NCBI GenBank assembly: GCA_027600665.1 | Contig: JADGJL010000001.1 | Coordinates: forward strand, 124,001 to 188,000 | Direction of reading: 5' to 3' | Origin: Irineochytrium annulatum | Lineage: Eukaryota; Chytridiomycota; Chytridiomycetes; Chytridiales; Chytridiaceae | Length of the DNA stretch: 64,000 nt | Part shown: piece by piece, positions 1-8,773 of the stretch | How the letters are laid out: every line of letters starts with the position of its first letter | Position numbering within the stretch: position 1 is the first letter of the stretch | Translations under genes and position numbers: made by a program | The notes under the pieces: model-generated | Seen by the model: only the letters and a program-made list of their open reading frames with translations | What the model was told of the DNA's origin: nothing | Databases searched by the model: none

Positions 1-371
1 ACGATTAACGCGCGCAAAGCCAGATCAATCGCTTCACTGCCACCCACGGTGACAATAATCTCATCCTTGGGATCGTATTTGGTATCAAACTGAGTATCCA
101 GATATTCACTGATGGCTTCTCTCAACTTCGGCATACCTGCGTTGGATGTGTAACTGGTCATACCTCTTTCCAGCGAGTAGACACAGGCTTCACGCATATG
201 CCAAGGTGTAACAAAATCAGGTTCACCCACACCCAATGTAATAATATCCTTGTTGTCCCCAACCAGATCAAAAAATTTACGAATTCCGGATGGAGGTATC
301 TGCTGCACGAGGGGTGCCAGATAAGTTGTCATTTTCTTATTGTTCCCGGTTGTCTGTTCATTCACTATCAT
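1..371 (-). CDS. PLP-dependent class I/II aminotransferase, N-terminal part (runs off the window)
   Basis: The first 123 codons of a fold-type I aminotransferase are visible; the rest lies beyond base 1. The N-terminus reads through the family hallmarks: an IPPSGIRKFFDL segment, LGVGEPDF (substrate-binding loop), then YTSNAGMPKLREAI and the IIVTVGGSEAIDLALRALI helix that precedes the PLP phosphate-binding region. The active-site lysine is outside the window. The ATG at 371 is chosen because AAGGAAG lies 7 bases upstream. It starts 13 bases after the stop of the Lrp/AsnC gene, so the two are probably cotranscribed and the regulator may control this gene. Such PatA-like enzymes transaminate amino acids; the substrate cannot be told from this fragment. 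Confidence 0.9.
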   Translation of the reverse strand, partial: MIVNEQTTGNNKKMTTYLAPLVQQIPPSGIRKFFDLVGDNKDIITLGVGEPDFVTPWHMREACVYSLERGMTSYTSNAGMPKLREAISEYLDTQFDTKYDPKDEIIVTVGGSEAIDLALRALI

Positions 372-384
372 GACACATCTTCCT

Positions 385-885
385 TTACGGCGAGATCATG
401 AGACGGTTGTCTTCTTGATGGTCTTCAAAGATAATCCCGTCCTGCTTATATTTTTTAAGTATAAAATTCGTTTTGGTTGAAAGTACAGAGTCTATCGGAG
501 ACAGTTTCTCCGACACAAAATTAGCGACTTCACGCAGGTTGCCACCTTCCACTTCAACGAGCAGATCGTATGCACCTGACATGAGATATACGGATTTCAC
601 TTGCGGATAGAGATAAATGCGCTCGGCAATCCCTTCAAAGCCACGACCACGCTCCGGCGTGATCTGAACCTCAATCAGGGCGGTTACTTTTTCATCATCT
701 ATTTTGCTCCAGTTCACGACAGTTGCGTATTTCACGATGACGTGGTCTTGTTCAAGCTGTGCCACCGCATTTTTGATCTTGTCTTCCGACTCCCCCAGCA
801 GCGTCGACAGCAGTGTGGGAGTCCTTCTCGCGTCTTCCTTCAACAGATCCAGAACTTTTAATTGCAGATCGTTCAAATCTTTCAT
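385..885 (-). CDS. Lrp/AsnC family transcriptional regulator
   Basis: A 166-residue DNA-binding regulator of the feast/famine family. Residues 1-60 form the winged helix-turn-helix (LQLKVLDLLKEDARRTPTLLS...), followed by a linker and an alpha-beta RAM (ligand-binding, oligomerising) domain at about 65-145 with VYLMSGAYDLLVEVEG. Length is normal for the family. GGAGGG sits 8 bases before the ATG. It is the first gene of a pair with the downstream aminotransferase, and linked Lrp/AsnC regulators commonly sense the amino acid handled by the neighbour. This is inference here, as the ligand is not visible. Confidence 0.93.
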   Translation of the reverse strand: MKDLNDLQLKVLDLLKEDARRTPTLLSTLLGESEDKIKNAVAQLEQDHVIVKYATVVNWSKIDDEKVTALIEVQITPERGRGFEGIAERIYLYPQVKSVYLMSGAYDLLVEVEGGNLREVANFVSEKLSPIDSVLSTKTNFILKKYKQDGIIFEDHQEDNRLMISP

Positions 886-960
886 GGTTTTCCCTCCAGC
901 GTCATACAGGTTCCTGAAAATGAATTAATACTTATATTACATGAATTTAACGTTGATGCA

Positions 961-999
961 TAGACAAAAGACCGCCTGCCCTGAATTCGGGCAGGCGGT
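961..999 (-). terminator. Intrinsic terminator after the coat-protein genes
   Basis: An 11-bp perfect GC-rich stem (971-981 with 989-999, ACCGCCTGCCC) closes over a 7-base loop. On the minus strand it is followed by CTTTTGTC. It lies about 45 bases after the stop of the coat F gene. Confidence 0.85.
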
Positions 1000-1045
1000 G
1001 GTATGGTCCTGGAATGTTAGGTGCTTCAAACCTCTTTTGCAAAGG

Positions 1046-1441
1046 TTACATGTAATAAGGGTTACCGTAATTCGGCTGATGCTGAGGCACATTAGGAGCT
1101 TGGCTGTATGAGCTGTGCTGCGTATTCTTTTCCTGAATGAATTGCTGACACTTCTGTTGGGCCTGTTGTGCAGACTGGAGCTGCTTGTCCACATCCTGAC
1201 GGAGTGCTTTGGCCGACACAGAATACATGTTGTTTTGCTGCATCAGATTGAACAGCTCTCCTTGCAATCTCAGAGTATCATTCGTTAAATCGGTGAACAT
1301 TCGACGTGTCATCGGGCAGGATGCTTCCGTAGTCGCAGTCGTATATTCGCGCGAGGTTCGTCTCAAATCTGCAAGAATCGACTTCAGCAGATCTTGCTCT
1401 TGCATAAAAGAGCCATTAGGTGATAAAGATTGTGAATACAT
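1046..1441 (-). CDS. Spore coat protein, CotF family
   Basis: A 131-residue protein with the helical coat-F fold: MQEQDLLKSILADLRRTSREYTTATTEASCP is the typical start of CotF-like spore coat proteins, followed by LTNDTLRLQGELFNLMQQNNMY and a Gln-rich tail ending in a Pro/Tyr-rich segment (GNPYYM). Such proteins are made in the mother cell and deposited on the forespore. The gene ends at a strong terminator and starts 35 bases after the preceding small gene, so the two form a two-gene unit. The family call rests on the conserved DLL...SREY..A..E...P pattern. Confidence 0.85.
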   Translation of the reverse strand: MYSQSLSPNGSFMQEQDLLKSILADLRRTSREYTTATTEASCPMTRRMFTDLTNDTLRLQGELFNLMQQNNMYSVSAKALRQDVDKQLQSAQQAQQKCQQFIQEKNTQHSSYSQAPNVPQHQPNYGNPYYM

Positions 1442-1476
1442 GCATTCTCCTCCTATACAGTTAGAATAGTCTTCAA

Positions 1477-1710
1477 TTACTGAGCTTGTGTCGGGGCAAG
1501 AGACTGATGTTGCTGAAGCGCATTGACAAGCGTGTTCAGATGCTGTTCATGTGAGCGAACATAGTGATTCAGTGCCTGTTGAATTTGTGGATTATGTGTG
1601 ATGGAAGCTGTTGCTGCACACTGCTTAATCAGCAGTTCTTCATTGGTGATCGAGTCCGCAATATAGTTTAATTCCTTGGGACTCAGTGCTTGCATCGTAT
1701 GATTCTGCAT
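1477..1710 (-). CDS. Small coat-associated helical protein
   Basis: A 77-residue, mostly helical protein (LSPKELNYIADSITNEELLIKQCAATAS...NHYVRSHEQHLNTLVNAL) that resembles the small ferritin-like or coat-F-like partner often found directly upstream of CotF-type genes. No signal peptide or membrane segment is seen. It has a Gln-rich C-terminus like its neighbour. It starts with ATG behind GAGGAGGCCAGCGAAAC. A role in spore coat assembly is inferred from the neighbour and the shared pattern; no catalytic motif is visible. Confidence 0.75.
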   Translation of the reverse strand: MQNHTMQALSPKELNYIADSITNEELLIKQCAATASITHNPQIQQALNHYVRSHEQHLNTLVNALQQHQSLAPTQAQ

Positions 1711-1807
1711 GTTTCGCTGGCCTCCTCGGCATATAGTTTATGCGCAATTATTGTTAACCCGGTCACACAAAAGTATACAAATTTAATTCATAAAGGAGAT
1801 GTTTCTA

Positions 1808-3028
1808 ATGGATTTGGTCTATGGCACACCTTTTTGGCCCTCCACTTTTAATGCAACATTTGATTACTCTGCTCTGCAAGAAGACATCTCTTGTGACTGC
1901 CTCATCATTGGTGGAGGCATGGGGGGCGCATTGACATCTAAACTACTCACGGAGCAGGGTATTAATACCGTTGTCATTGACAAGAGAGATATTGCCCACG
2001 GCAGCAGTTCTGCCAATACAGGTCTTTTACAATATACCAATGACAAAACACTAACCTCATGTATCCATACTTTTGGTGAAGCGACAGGCGTACGCTTTTA
2101 TGAGCTATGTCGTGAGGCCATGAAACAGCTTGCTCAAATTGCAGACAGTTTAGATACAGACCCTTGGTTTATCCCTCGAACAAGTCTTTGTTTTGCAAGT
2201 AGCGAAGATGATGTAACTCTACTGAAGGAAGAATACGAGACGCTGAAACGTTATGGTTTTGAAGCTGAATTATGGGATGCCGACAAAATAAGCCAGCATT
2301 TTCCTTTCAGTAAACCCGCTGCCCTGTACACGATGGGAGATGCAGAAGTGAACCCCTATCGTTTTGTTCATGCCTTGTTTGAATCCGCAAATAATCGTGG
2401 CGCTCGAATTTATGGCCAGACGGAGATGATACACTGTGAGTACGATGAAGAAGGTGTATTATGTCACACTTCCAACGGTAAAATCCGTGCCAAGAAGGTT
2501 ATATTTGCTGCCGGTTACGAGACACAGGACATCAAAAAGGATCGTGGAGCCTATCTGAAAACGACTTATGCAATTGCTACCAAACCATTGTCTGATCTTA
2601 GTGAATGGTCTGAACACAGCATGATTTGGGAGACGGCACGCCCCTATTTGTATATGCGAACAACACCCGACGGAAGAATCATCGCAGGCGGTTTGGATGA
2701 AGAAATACCTCGGGAGGATCAACGTGAAATACGGGCAAAACACCGGGGAGATACACTCCTGGAAGAGGTACGTTCCTATTTCCCTTTAGATGATCTTGAA
2801 GTCGATTATGCCTGGGGTGCCGTGTTTGGTAATACGAATGATGGTCTCCCTCTGATTGGTACCCATCCCGATTATCCACATTCATATTTTGTAGAAGGAT
2901 ACGGAGGTAACGGGACCGTATACAGCATGATTGCTGCTTCCTTAATTGTGGATGCCATTGCCGGCAAACAAAACCCTGATATGGACCTGTTCTCACTCAC
3001 ACGCACAAGTAAACCATCTCCTGTGTAA
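1808..3028 (+). CDS. FAD-dependent oxidoreductase (DadA/glycine-oxidase-like)
   Basis: A 406-residue flavoprotein of the DAO family. The N-terminal Rossmann FAD-binding motif is DCLIIGGGMGGALTSKLL, followed by the acidic end of strand 2 (VVIDKRD), and a C-terminal FAD motif GLPLIGTHPDYPHSYFVEGYGGNGTVYSM. Length fits the family. An ATG lies at 1799 but directly abuts the AAAGGAG ribosome site; the ATG at 1808 has 9 bases of spacing and is preferred. The gene stands alone on the plus strand between convergent MFS and divergent coat genes. The amine or amino acid substrate cannot be named. Confidence 0.88.
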   Translation: MDLVYGTPFWPSTFNATFDYSALQEDISCDCLIIGGGMGGALTSKLLTEQGINTVVIDKRDIAHGSSSANTGLLQYTNDKTLTSCIHTFGEATGVRFYELCREAMKQLAQIADSLDTDPWFIPRTSLCFASSEDDVTLLKEEYETLKRYGFEAELWDADKISQHFPFSKPAALYTMGDAEVNPYRFVHALFESANNRGARIYGQTEMIHCEYDEEGVLCHTSNGKIRAKKVIFAAGYETQDIKKDRGAYLKTTYAIATKPLSDLSEWSEHSMIWETARPYLYMRTTPDGRIIAGGLDEEIPREDQREIRAKHRGDTLLEEVRSYFPLDDLEVDYAWGAVFGNTNDGLPLIGTHPDYPHSYFVEGYGGNGTVYSMIAASLIVDAIAGKQNPDMDLFSLTRTSKPSPV

Positions 3029-3042
3029 CAGGAAAACAAATC

Positions 3043-3104
3043 AATACAAATAGGGTACAGCATGCGGAAAGTTCTCTTTCCTGTCGCTGTACCCTGTTTG
3101 TATT
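3043..3104. terminator. Bidirectional terminator between converging genes
   Basis: A long hairpin: 19-base arms 3043-3061 and 3086-3104 match at 18 of 19 positions, and a second inner stem (GGAAAG/CTTTCC) forms in the loop. It lies between the converging FAD oxidoreductase and MFS genes. The U-tracts are weak, so efficiency is uncertain. Confidence 0.65.
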
Positions 3105-3114
3105 TCGAGACCTG

Positions 3115-4329
3115 CTAAGCCGCAGGCTCTTGCCCCTCCGTTCGGTCCAATAATTTGCGCATGAAGATCCATCCGATAAGTGGAGAAGCACCAAGGATAA
3201 TAATAAGCCATGTTAACATGTGTAGAGACGGAGCATTTATGACCGTCACAATGAATATGGCCAATCCAAATAGTCTGCCAAGCATCAGGCATAATTCTCT
3301 CAAAACGACAAGTTCAACCCTTTTCTCCACATTTTCGCCACTGGTGCCCATCATGTCGAATCCCGCTGATATCATTGGAAGTACGTACAACGGCATCGCA
3401 ACAGCACTCCCAATTCCCATGATTAACAATGTACCATAGGTCACTTTCCAGAGAAGAGGAAGCAGCACAACGAGCAGAATGAGGGCCCCGATGAACATGC
3501 CTTTCGATCTGAACTGTGGTTTGAACCACTTCCCGGCTGCCCAATAACTTACGAGTGCCACAGCTGAAGTGATGAGTGAAAACTGCCCCAATTTGTACTC
3601 CTGTGCTGTGGCCAAATATACCAACAGTGCAATCAGGAAGGCAAAGACACCTTCCCGTGCGCCCTGAGCGAATAACCCCAAGGCTAAGGTCCTCCAGGGA
3701 CTATTCGGTTTGGATAGTTGTATCCAGGGTTCAGACCAGCGGTATGTACCGCTCACCTTTCTTTTTTTCAGAAAAAAACTGAAGACTACCGCTATGACAT
3801 AAATGACGAGTGATACCGTAAAGATGAGCCGATATCCTGTGTTGTCTGTCATGCGAGTAATAATCAGACCGGAGAACCACGGACCTATAATTCCAGTCAT
3901 CGAGCCAAGTAACCCGACCCAGCCATTGAATAGATCCCTGTTTTCCCGATCCGTTATTTCAAAATACACAACATTAAATGCGATCCAGAACAGCCCCAGT
4001 GAACAACCTAATAGAATACCCAATGGCCATATCCAGTCTACTGCTTTGGAGCCAGCCCAGAGGACGATCATATAAAATATGCCGGACAGCGCAGTACCTA
4101 GTCGAAGTGCACTCATTTTATTGTGTTCCTTGACCCATTTGCCAGCAAGCCAGAATGTCAGTCCAATGGTCAGTTGCTGACTGAGAGTGAACCATCCCAA
4201 CATGGCATAATCCGGGCGGCTTTTCCACAGAAACACATTCAAAAAGGTTCCCGACAGTGCTCCGGCTAACGCAAACAATCCATTCACGCCCAAAAGCAGA
4301 ATGGATTGTCGGCCTAAAGTAATCTTCAT
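3115..4329 (-). CDS. MFS transporter
   Basis: A 404-residue integral membrane protein with about 12 hydrophobic segments (LLGVNGLFALAGALSGTF, LTIGLTFWLAGKWV, MIVLWAGSKAVDWIWPLGILLG and others) and the short loop patterns of the major facilitator superfamily. The open frame extends to 4410, but the ATG at 4329 is preferred because AAGGAGGAG lies just upstream and the protein then begins MKITLGRQSILLLG. It is monocistronic. It may be an efflux or solute porter; nothing points to a substrate. Confidence 0.85.
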   Translation of the reverse strand: MKITLGRQSILLLGVNGLFALAGALSGTFLNVFLWKSRPDYAMLGWFTLSQQLTIGLTFWLAGKWVKEHNKMSALRLGTALSGIFYMIVLWAGSKAVDWIWPLGILLGCSLGLFWIAFNVVYFEITDRENRDLFNGWVGLLGSMTGIIGPWFSGLIITRMTDNTGYRLIFTVSLVIYVIAVVFSFFLKKRKVSGTYRWSEPWIQLSKPNSPWRTLALGLFAQGAREGVFAFLIALLVYLATAQEYKLGQFSLITSAVALVSYWAAGKWFKPQFRSKGMFIGALILLVVLLPLLWKVTYGTLLIMGIGSAVAMPLYVLPMISAGFDMMGTSGENVEKRVELVVLRELCLMLGRLFGLAIFIVTVINAPSLHMLTWLIIILGASPLIGWIFMRKLLDRTEGQEPAA

Positions 4330-4460
4330 CTGCTCCTCCTTCATCCACCTGAAGTGAACTGTGTACAGGTAGGTCTTAGGGTTAACGTGCCCCAAGCAAG
4401 AGGAAAACATGATGAATCTTCAGGATTGCTTTGAAATTGTGGTTCGTATCTACGTGAAGC

Positions 4461-5027
4461 TTACTCTTGCGCACTCAGGTTCTGAATCAGACGCAGACGG
4501 TCATCCTCAGACAGACTGTATTGAACTTGGAAACATCCCGAGCATATATAGGTCAGCACCTTAAAAGGAGGTGACAATAGCGCCCCTTCGCCTGAAACTG
4601 CGTTAGCAACTGGCATGAAATTATCCTGCGTTGCAGCTTGTGTACCTGCGAGAATCATGAATTCCCGGCAATTCGGGCACTCAGGCACTTCTTCCTGATG
4701 ATCAAGTTGCTTCTGAACACCTTGTTCATACTGAATGAGGTCATTACCCTCATCGGCATATTTGGTCAACGTTCGCAGCTCCGGCAATTTGAGTTCAACT
4801 TCATCCCCCCACAGATCTGTAAGATCCGTAGTCTGTTCCTCATCTTTTACATCATCCACATCATAGATGTCGTCCTCTGCATCATCGTTCTCTTCATCAC
4901 CAATGTTAATGTTGAGCGTTCGATATCCCTTCAATTCATTGTGGCAGTATGGACACTCCTCTTCAGGGCCAAGTTCCTCATCCCATACAATTTCCGTTTG
5001 ACACCAAGGGCATATTGTTGTTTCCAT
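4461..5027 (-). CDS. Acidic two-zinc-ribbon protein of unknown function
   Basis: A 188-residue soluble protein. An N-terminal ribbon CPWCQTE...CPYCHNE (residues 6-30) is followed by a very acidic linker (IGDEENDDAEDDIYDVDD), a middle segment with LPELRTLTKYADEGNDL, then a second ribbon CPNCREFM...YICSGCFQVQYSL. The spacing of the two CxxC pairs on each side suggests structural Zn sites. I do not recognise the family beyond conserved Paenibacillus-type hypotheticals. The frame also opens at a TTG at 5033, but the ATG at 5027 has the better distance to AAAGG. It is the last gene after the DUF350 pair. Confidence 0.8.
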   Translation of the reverse strand: METTICPWCQTEIVWDEELGPEEECPYCHNELKGYRTLNINIGDEENDDAEDDIYDVDDVKDEEQTTDLTDLWGDEVELKLPELRTLTKYADEGNDLIQYEQGVQKQLDHQEEVPECPNCREFMILAGTQAATQDNFMPVANAVSGEGALLSPPFKVLTYICSGCFQVQYSLSEDDRLRLIQNLSAQE

Positions 5028-5055
5028 ATTCAATCAACCTTTCTCTTTCATCTCA

Positions 5056-5136
5056 TCATGTATTCATCACATAGATCACACCGATGGCAAAAAACACGAT
5101 CGATGCCGCAAACAGAATCCGTATCAATATCTTCAT
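5056..5136 (-). CDS. 26-residue single-pass membrane miniprotein
   Basis: A short ORF reads MKILIRILFAASIVFFAIGV followed by IYVMNT. It has a basic start, one hydrophobic helix and a short tail. GGGGGAAC lies 7 bases upstream of the ATG. It begins 11 bases after the DUF350 stop and ends 29 bases before the zinc-ribbon start, which is operon-like spacing. Small hydrophobic proteins next to DUF350 genes are plausible partners, but no function is known to me. Confidence 0.55.
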   Translation of the reverse strand: MKILIRILFAASIVFFAIGVIYVMNT

Positions 5137-5147
5137 GACCGTTCCCC

Positions 5148-5567
5148 CTAGATAATGCTCGCGCCAATAACAAACGACAGCGAGACTGAAATAATCATGG
5201 ATATCAATCCGACAGCTCGGTTATCCGCTTCGATCTCCTTATCAATGGAGAACACGGGTGTCAGGAATTCGAACAAAAAATAGGCGGTAAGCAGAAGAAC
5301 AAACCCAACAAAAGACCATGTCATAGCTTCATATACCGAAGACTTGGCTTGTATACAGAACCGCAGTACGTTGCAGATCCCAAAGATCTTGCCTCCTGTA
5401 GCCATCGCAACCGCCACATTGCCCTTCTTGATCTCCGTCCAGCATTTATACTTGGTCACCAGTTCGAAGCAAGCCAGAAATACAAGCAGCTCCATAATCG
5501 CTACCGAGAAAAAACCGAGTACCATCCCCAAAGGATGAGACAGCAATTGGTCAATGCTTTTTATCAC
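5148..5567 (-). CDS. DUF350 family membrane protein
   Basis: A 139-residue integral membrane protein with four hydrophobic segments and the DUF350 core: E.KKGNVAVAMATGGKIFG in the middle and EADNRAVGLISMIISVSLSF at the end. The GN.A.A...GG motif followed by the second ..NRAVGLI.. copy is characteristic of this family. The GTG at 5567 is preferred over the ATG at 5588 because GGGGA sits 8 bases before the GTG. It forms a unit with the miniprotein downstream. Its role is unknown. Confidence 0.8.
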   Translation of the reverse strand: MIKSIDQLLSHPLGMVLGFFSVAIMELLVFLACFELVTKYKCWTEIKKGNVAVAMATGGKIFGICNVLRFCIQAKSSVYEAMTWSFVGFVLLLTAYFLFEFLTPVFSIDKEIEADNRAVGLISMIISVSLSFVIGASII

Positions 5568-5588
5568 GCACCGTTCCCCTCTCCCCAT

Positions 5589-5615
5589 CTGCGACCTTCA
5601 TGAATAAGGTCGCAG
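5589..5615 (-). repeat. Perfect inverted repeat between mutS2 and the DUF350 gene
   Basis: Ten-base arms CTGCGACCTT and AAGGTCGCAG close over a 7-base loop, 24 bases after the mutS2 stop. No U-run follows on the minus strand, so it may be a weak terminator or an intercistronic hairpin rather than a full terminator. Confidence 0.5.
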
Positions 5616-5638
5616 AATATCATTGATTCATGGACCGG

Positions 5639-8005
5639 CTATTCCAATTCTGCGACGGTCACACCGTTTCCGCCTTCTCCGTAATTGCCCAGCCGGTAAC
5701 TTTTAATATGTTTATGCTTACGCAGGTAATCCTGAATACCGGAACGTAAAATTCCAGTACCTTTACCGTGAATAATATAAACTTGGCCCAGGTTGGCAAG
5801 GAAAGCTTCATCAATGAATCGGTCTGTCTCCATCAGGGCTTCTTCCAGGTTGGTGCCACGCAGATCCAATTCACTTTTCACATTGTCATCACGTGTGCGT
5901 TTCATACCGGTTACCGGTTTTTGCTTCGGTTTGGCTGCTGGAGCCGATTGTTGTAGTTCCAGGTCATCCAGGGATACTTTCATTTTCATAATCCCCAATT
6001 GTACCATAGCGTCTTTACTGCCCGACATCTCTACAACATGGCCTTTTTGATTCAAACTGTAGACAAGCACTTCATCACCAGGACCGATGGCACGAGTCTT
6101 CGGCGCTGTTGCCGTCTTCTTGACCGTTTTCCTGCGTTTCTCCGGTTCAGCCTCGTCCAGTTGTTTGCGGGCAGCAATGAGTTTGTGCTCCTTCACGGAA
6201 GCACCTTCCTCCATAGCCAACAGGCGAAGATCTGCTATAATCTTCTCCGCTTCCGCGCGTGCCTTGTCCACAATGCTGCGTGCATCTTCTTCTGCTTTTT
6301 CAATCCGGCGATCACGCTGCTGTTCCAGCTTCTCCAGTTCCGCCTGATGACGACTGCGTAATTTCTCCATGTCCTGGCGCAAGCTCTCCGCCTTCTCACG
6401 CTCTTGTTCAGCTGTAAGACGGTTCTCTTCCAGAGAAGCGATCATGTGCTCAATCCGTTGATCCTCTTCCTTCACTTCGCCACGGGCGTAGTCGAGAATG
6501 TAACCTGGCAGTCCCAGTCGCTCTGCAATGGCAAATGCATTACTTCGTCCAGGTACACCTACCAGAAGGCGATAGGTTGGACTCAATGTGTTAATGTCAA
6601 ATTCCATGCTGGCATTAATGACACCTTTACGCTCATAAGCGTATGCTTTCAGTTCACTGTAGTGGGTGGTTGCAACCATGCGACATCCCGTCCGGTGCAT
6701 ATGCTCCAGCATGGAGATCGCCAGTGCGGACCCTTCAGCCGGGTCTGTTCCTGCTCCAAGTTCATCGAGCAATACCAGACTCTTCGGCGTCATATTCTTC
6801 AGAATGCGAATGATGTTCGTCATATGACTGGAGAACGTACTCAGATTCTGCTCAATACTCTGCTCGTCCCCAATGTCTGCATAGATCGCATCAAATACAC
6901 ATAGCTGACTGCCATCCTCAGCCGGAACAAATAAACCGGACATCGCCATCAGGCTCAGCAATCCAATCGTTTTGAGCGTTACCGTCTTACCACCCGTATT
7001 CGGACCTGTCACGATAATGGATGTGTAATCATTGCCCAACTCTATGTCGATTGGAACCACGTTTTCGATCGGTATCAATGGATGACGGCCCTTCTTCAGT
7101 TTGAGGAACCCGCGGTCATTCATGCGTGGTAATGTTGCTTTCAGTTCACGAGCCAGACGTGCTTTGGAGAAGATAAAATCAAGCGATCCCAGCAAGTCGA
7201 CATCATACAGCAGCCATTCACCCTGTTCACTGACAAGTGCCGTCAATTTCTGCAAAATAATCTCTATTTCGCGTTCTTCCCGAATCCGGGTTTCGCGTAA
7301 TTTGTTGTTCATGGCTACTATCGATTCCGGCTCAATGAACAATGTCGCACCCGAACCGGACTGATCGTGCACAATCCCGCCAAAGTACGAACGATATTCA
7401 GCTTTTACCGGAATAACAAAACGGTCTCCTCTGATGGTGATGAGCTGATCCTGCAACATCTTGGATACAGTAGAGGATCGAATCATGGAATCCAGCTTTT
7501 CGCGAATACGCGCTTCACCGCCTCGCAACTCACGACGAATCTGAGCCAACGTTACGCTTGCACTGTCGGCAACCTCTGCATTGTCGTCAATACAGATTTT
7601 GATGGCATCCTCAAGCGTTTTTTGCTCTGACAGTTGGTCACTGATATAGAACAGAGATTCGATGGGCTCATCTTCATGCAAAGTACCAATCTGACGTTTC
7701 AATCGCCGCGCCGCAAAGGTCGTGTTGGATATTCCCAAAAGTTCGTGAGGGTTAAGTGTGCCTCCAATTTCAGCTCGTTTGATGGAAGCTGTAATATCTA
7801 CAATTCCCCCAAACGACGGGGAGCCTTTCAAGCGATCGAATGTAAAGGCTTCATCGGTTTGCTGCAGCAACCGCTTCACTTCTTCAAGTTCACTGCTTGG
7901 TTCAAGTTGCTCCGCTTTCTTTTTTCCCATGCTCGTCTGGGCAAAGCTAAGCAATGTATTTAAAATTTTGCGATATTCCAATGTGTGTAAAATTTTCGTG
8001 TCCAA
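5639..8005 (-). CDS. mutS2: Endonuclease/ribosome-rescue ATPase MutS2
   Basis: A 788-residue MutS-family protein without the mismatch-recognition domain. It has a core and lever region, an ABC-type ATPase with Walker A GPNTGGKT (about residues 334-341) and Walker B LVLLDELGAGTDPAEGSALA, a long coiled coil (about 515-635) and a C-terminal Smr nuclease domain with DLRG and HGKGTG. In Bacillus this protein (MutS2/RqcU) acts on collided ribosomes and limits homologous recombination. The start is a TTG at 8005 behind GGAAGGAG with 8-base spacing, giving the family-typical MDTKILHTLEY. In B. subtilis zapA, yshB and polX come before it; here zapA is nearby but polX and yshB are not seen. Confidence 0.96.
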   Translation of the reverse strand: MDTKILHTLEYRKILNTLLSFAQTSMGKKKAEQLEPSSELEEVKRLLQQTDEAFTFDRLKGSPSFGGIVDITASIKRAEIGGTLNPHELLGISNTTFAARRLKRQIGTLHEDEPIESLFYISDQLSEQKTLEDAIKICIDDNAEVADSASVTLAQIRRELRGGEARIREKLDSMIRSSTVSKMLQDQLITIRGDRFVIPVKAEYRSYFGGIVHDQSGSGATLFIEPESIVAMNNKLRETRIREEREIEIILQKLTALVSEQGEWLLYDVDLLGSLDFIFSKARLARELKATLPRMNDRGFLKLKKGRHPLIPIENVVPIDIELGNDYTSIIVTGPNTGGKTVTLKTIGLLSLMAMSGLFVPAEDGSQLCVFDAIYADIGDEQSIEQNLSTFSSHMTNIIRILKNMTPKSLVLLDELGAGTDPAEGSALAISMLEHMHRTGCRMVATTHYSELKAYAYERKGVINASMEFDINTLSPTYRLLVGVPGRSNAFAIAERLGLPGYILDYARGEVKEEDQRIEHMIASLEENRLTAEQEREKAESLRQDMEKLRSRHQAELEKLEQQRDRRIEKAEEDARSIVDKARAEAEKIIADLRLLAMEEGASVKEHKLIAARKQLDEAEPEKRRKTVKKTATAPKTRAIGPGDEVLVYSLNQKGHVVEMSGSKDAMVQLGIMKMKVSLDDLELQQSAPAAKPKQKPVTGMKRTRDDNVKSELDLRGTNLEEALMETDRFIDEAFLANLGQVYIIHGKGTGILRSGIQDYLRKHKHIKSYRLGNYGEGGNGVTVAELE

Positions 8006-8193
8006 GTGTACAACTCCTTCCAAACTATATCTGTATTATAACGAAAGAAACTTTCTTACGCTATTTAACGAATCCTTCCACACATAACTTAAACCATAGC
8101 ACCACAAACTACAGGTGTCAGGATTGTGCAACCTCTCCATCCCCTTGGAGTTGCCCTGCTCAGTTCAATCCGAAATAAAAGGAGGTAAACACC

Positions 8194-8553
8194 ATGAATT
8201 TCCTGGGACATGTCGTGCGATTTATCATCGCCGCAATAGTATTAATGGTGGTTAGCTGGATCGTTCCCGGATTCGCCGTTGGTGGCTTCTGGAGCGCCCT
8301 GCTGCTTGCTCTCGTCATTGCCCTGCTCGGCTGGATTGTTGAAGGTATCTTCGGCAAAAGGGTCAACCCGTTTGGTCGCGGTATTGTCGGATTTATCGTT
8401 AGCGCACTGGTGATTTGGCTTGGTCAATATGTTGTAGATCATGTTGAAGTCAGCCTGCTCGGTGCCATTCTCGCTGCGCTGGTTATCGGGATTATCGATC
8501 TATTCATCCCGGTTTCCACCCCTTTTGATGCAGGACGAAGCTCCAAAAGTTAA
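8194..8553 (+). CDS. YvlD-like four-helix membrane protein (phage-holin 4_2 family)
   Basis: A 119-residue protein with four transmembrane helices and the family signature of PF04020 (VVSWIVPGFAVGGFWSALLLALVIALLGWIVEGIF...NPFGRGIVGFIVSALVIWL). Despite the family name these are chromosomal membrane proteins, and nothing around it is phage-like. AAAGGAGG lies 8 bases before the ATG. It is divergent from mutS2, so the 190 bases between them should hold both promoters. The function is not established. Confidence 0.85.
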   Translation: MNFLGHVVRFIIAAIVLMVVSWIVPGFAVGGFWSALLLALVIALLGWIVEGIFGKRVNPFGRGIVGFIVSALVIWLGQYVVDHVEVSLLGAILAALVIGIIDLFIPVSTPFDAGRSSKS

Positions 8554-8773
8554 TCTACATTTCACCTTAACGTTCCAATGAATATTCGCTTAAACCTCTG
8601 AAGGCTCCGTGCCGGAAGAGGTTTATTTCATTTGGGCAGTACCCCTCTATGACATAGACGCACAATTTTCAAAAAACCGACATACGCAGCGTGTACAGGC
8701 ATCCACATATTGCGGTATGATGACTGGAGCAATCATTCAAATTTTATCCATATCAAGCTTAAGGAGGCACATG

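Noticed and set aside
1799..1807. ATG at 1799 as the start of the FAD oxidoreductase
   Set aside because: It abuts the ribosome site with no spacing; the ATG at 1808 is well placed.
5589..5615. Strong terminator after mutS2
   Set aside because: The stem is perfect but no U-tract follows, so it is listed only as an inverted repeat.
8194..8553. Phage holin, hence a prophage remnant
   Set aside because: The family name is misleading; YvlD-like proteins are chromosomal and no phage gene is near.
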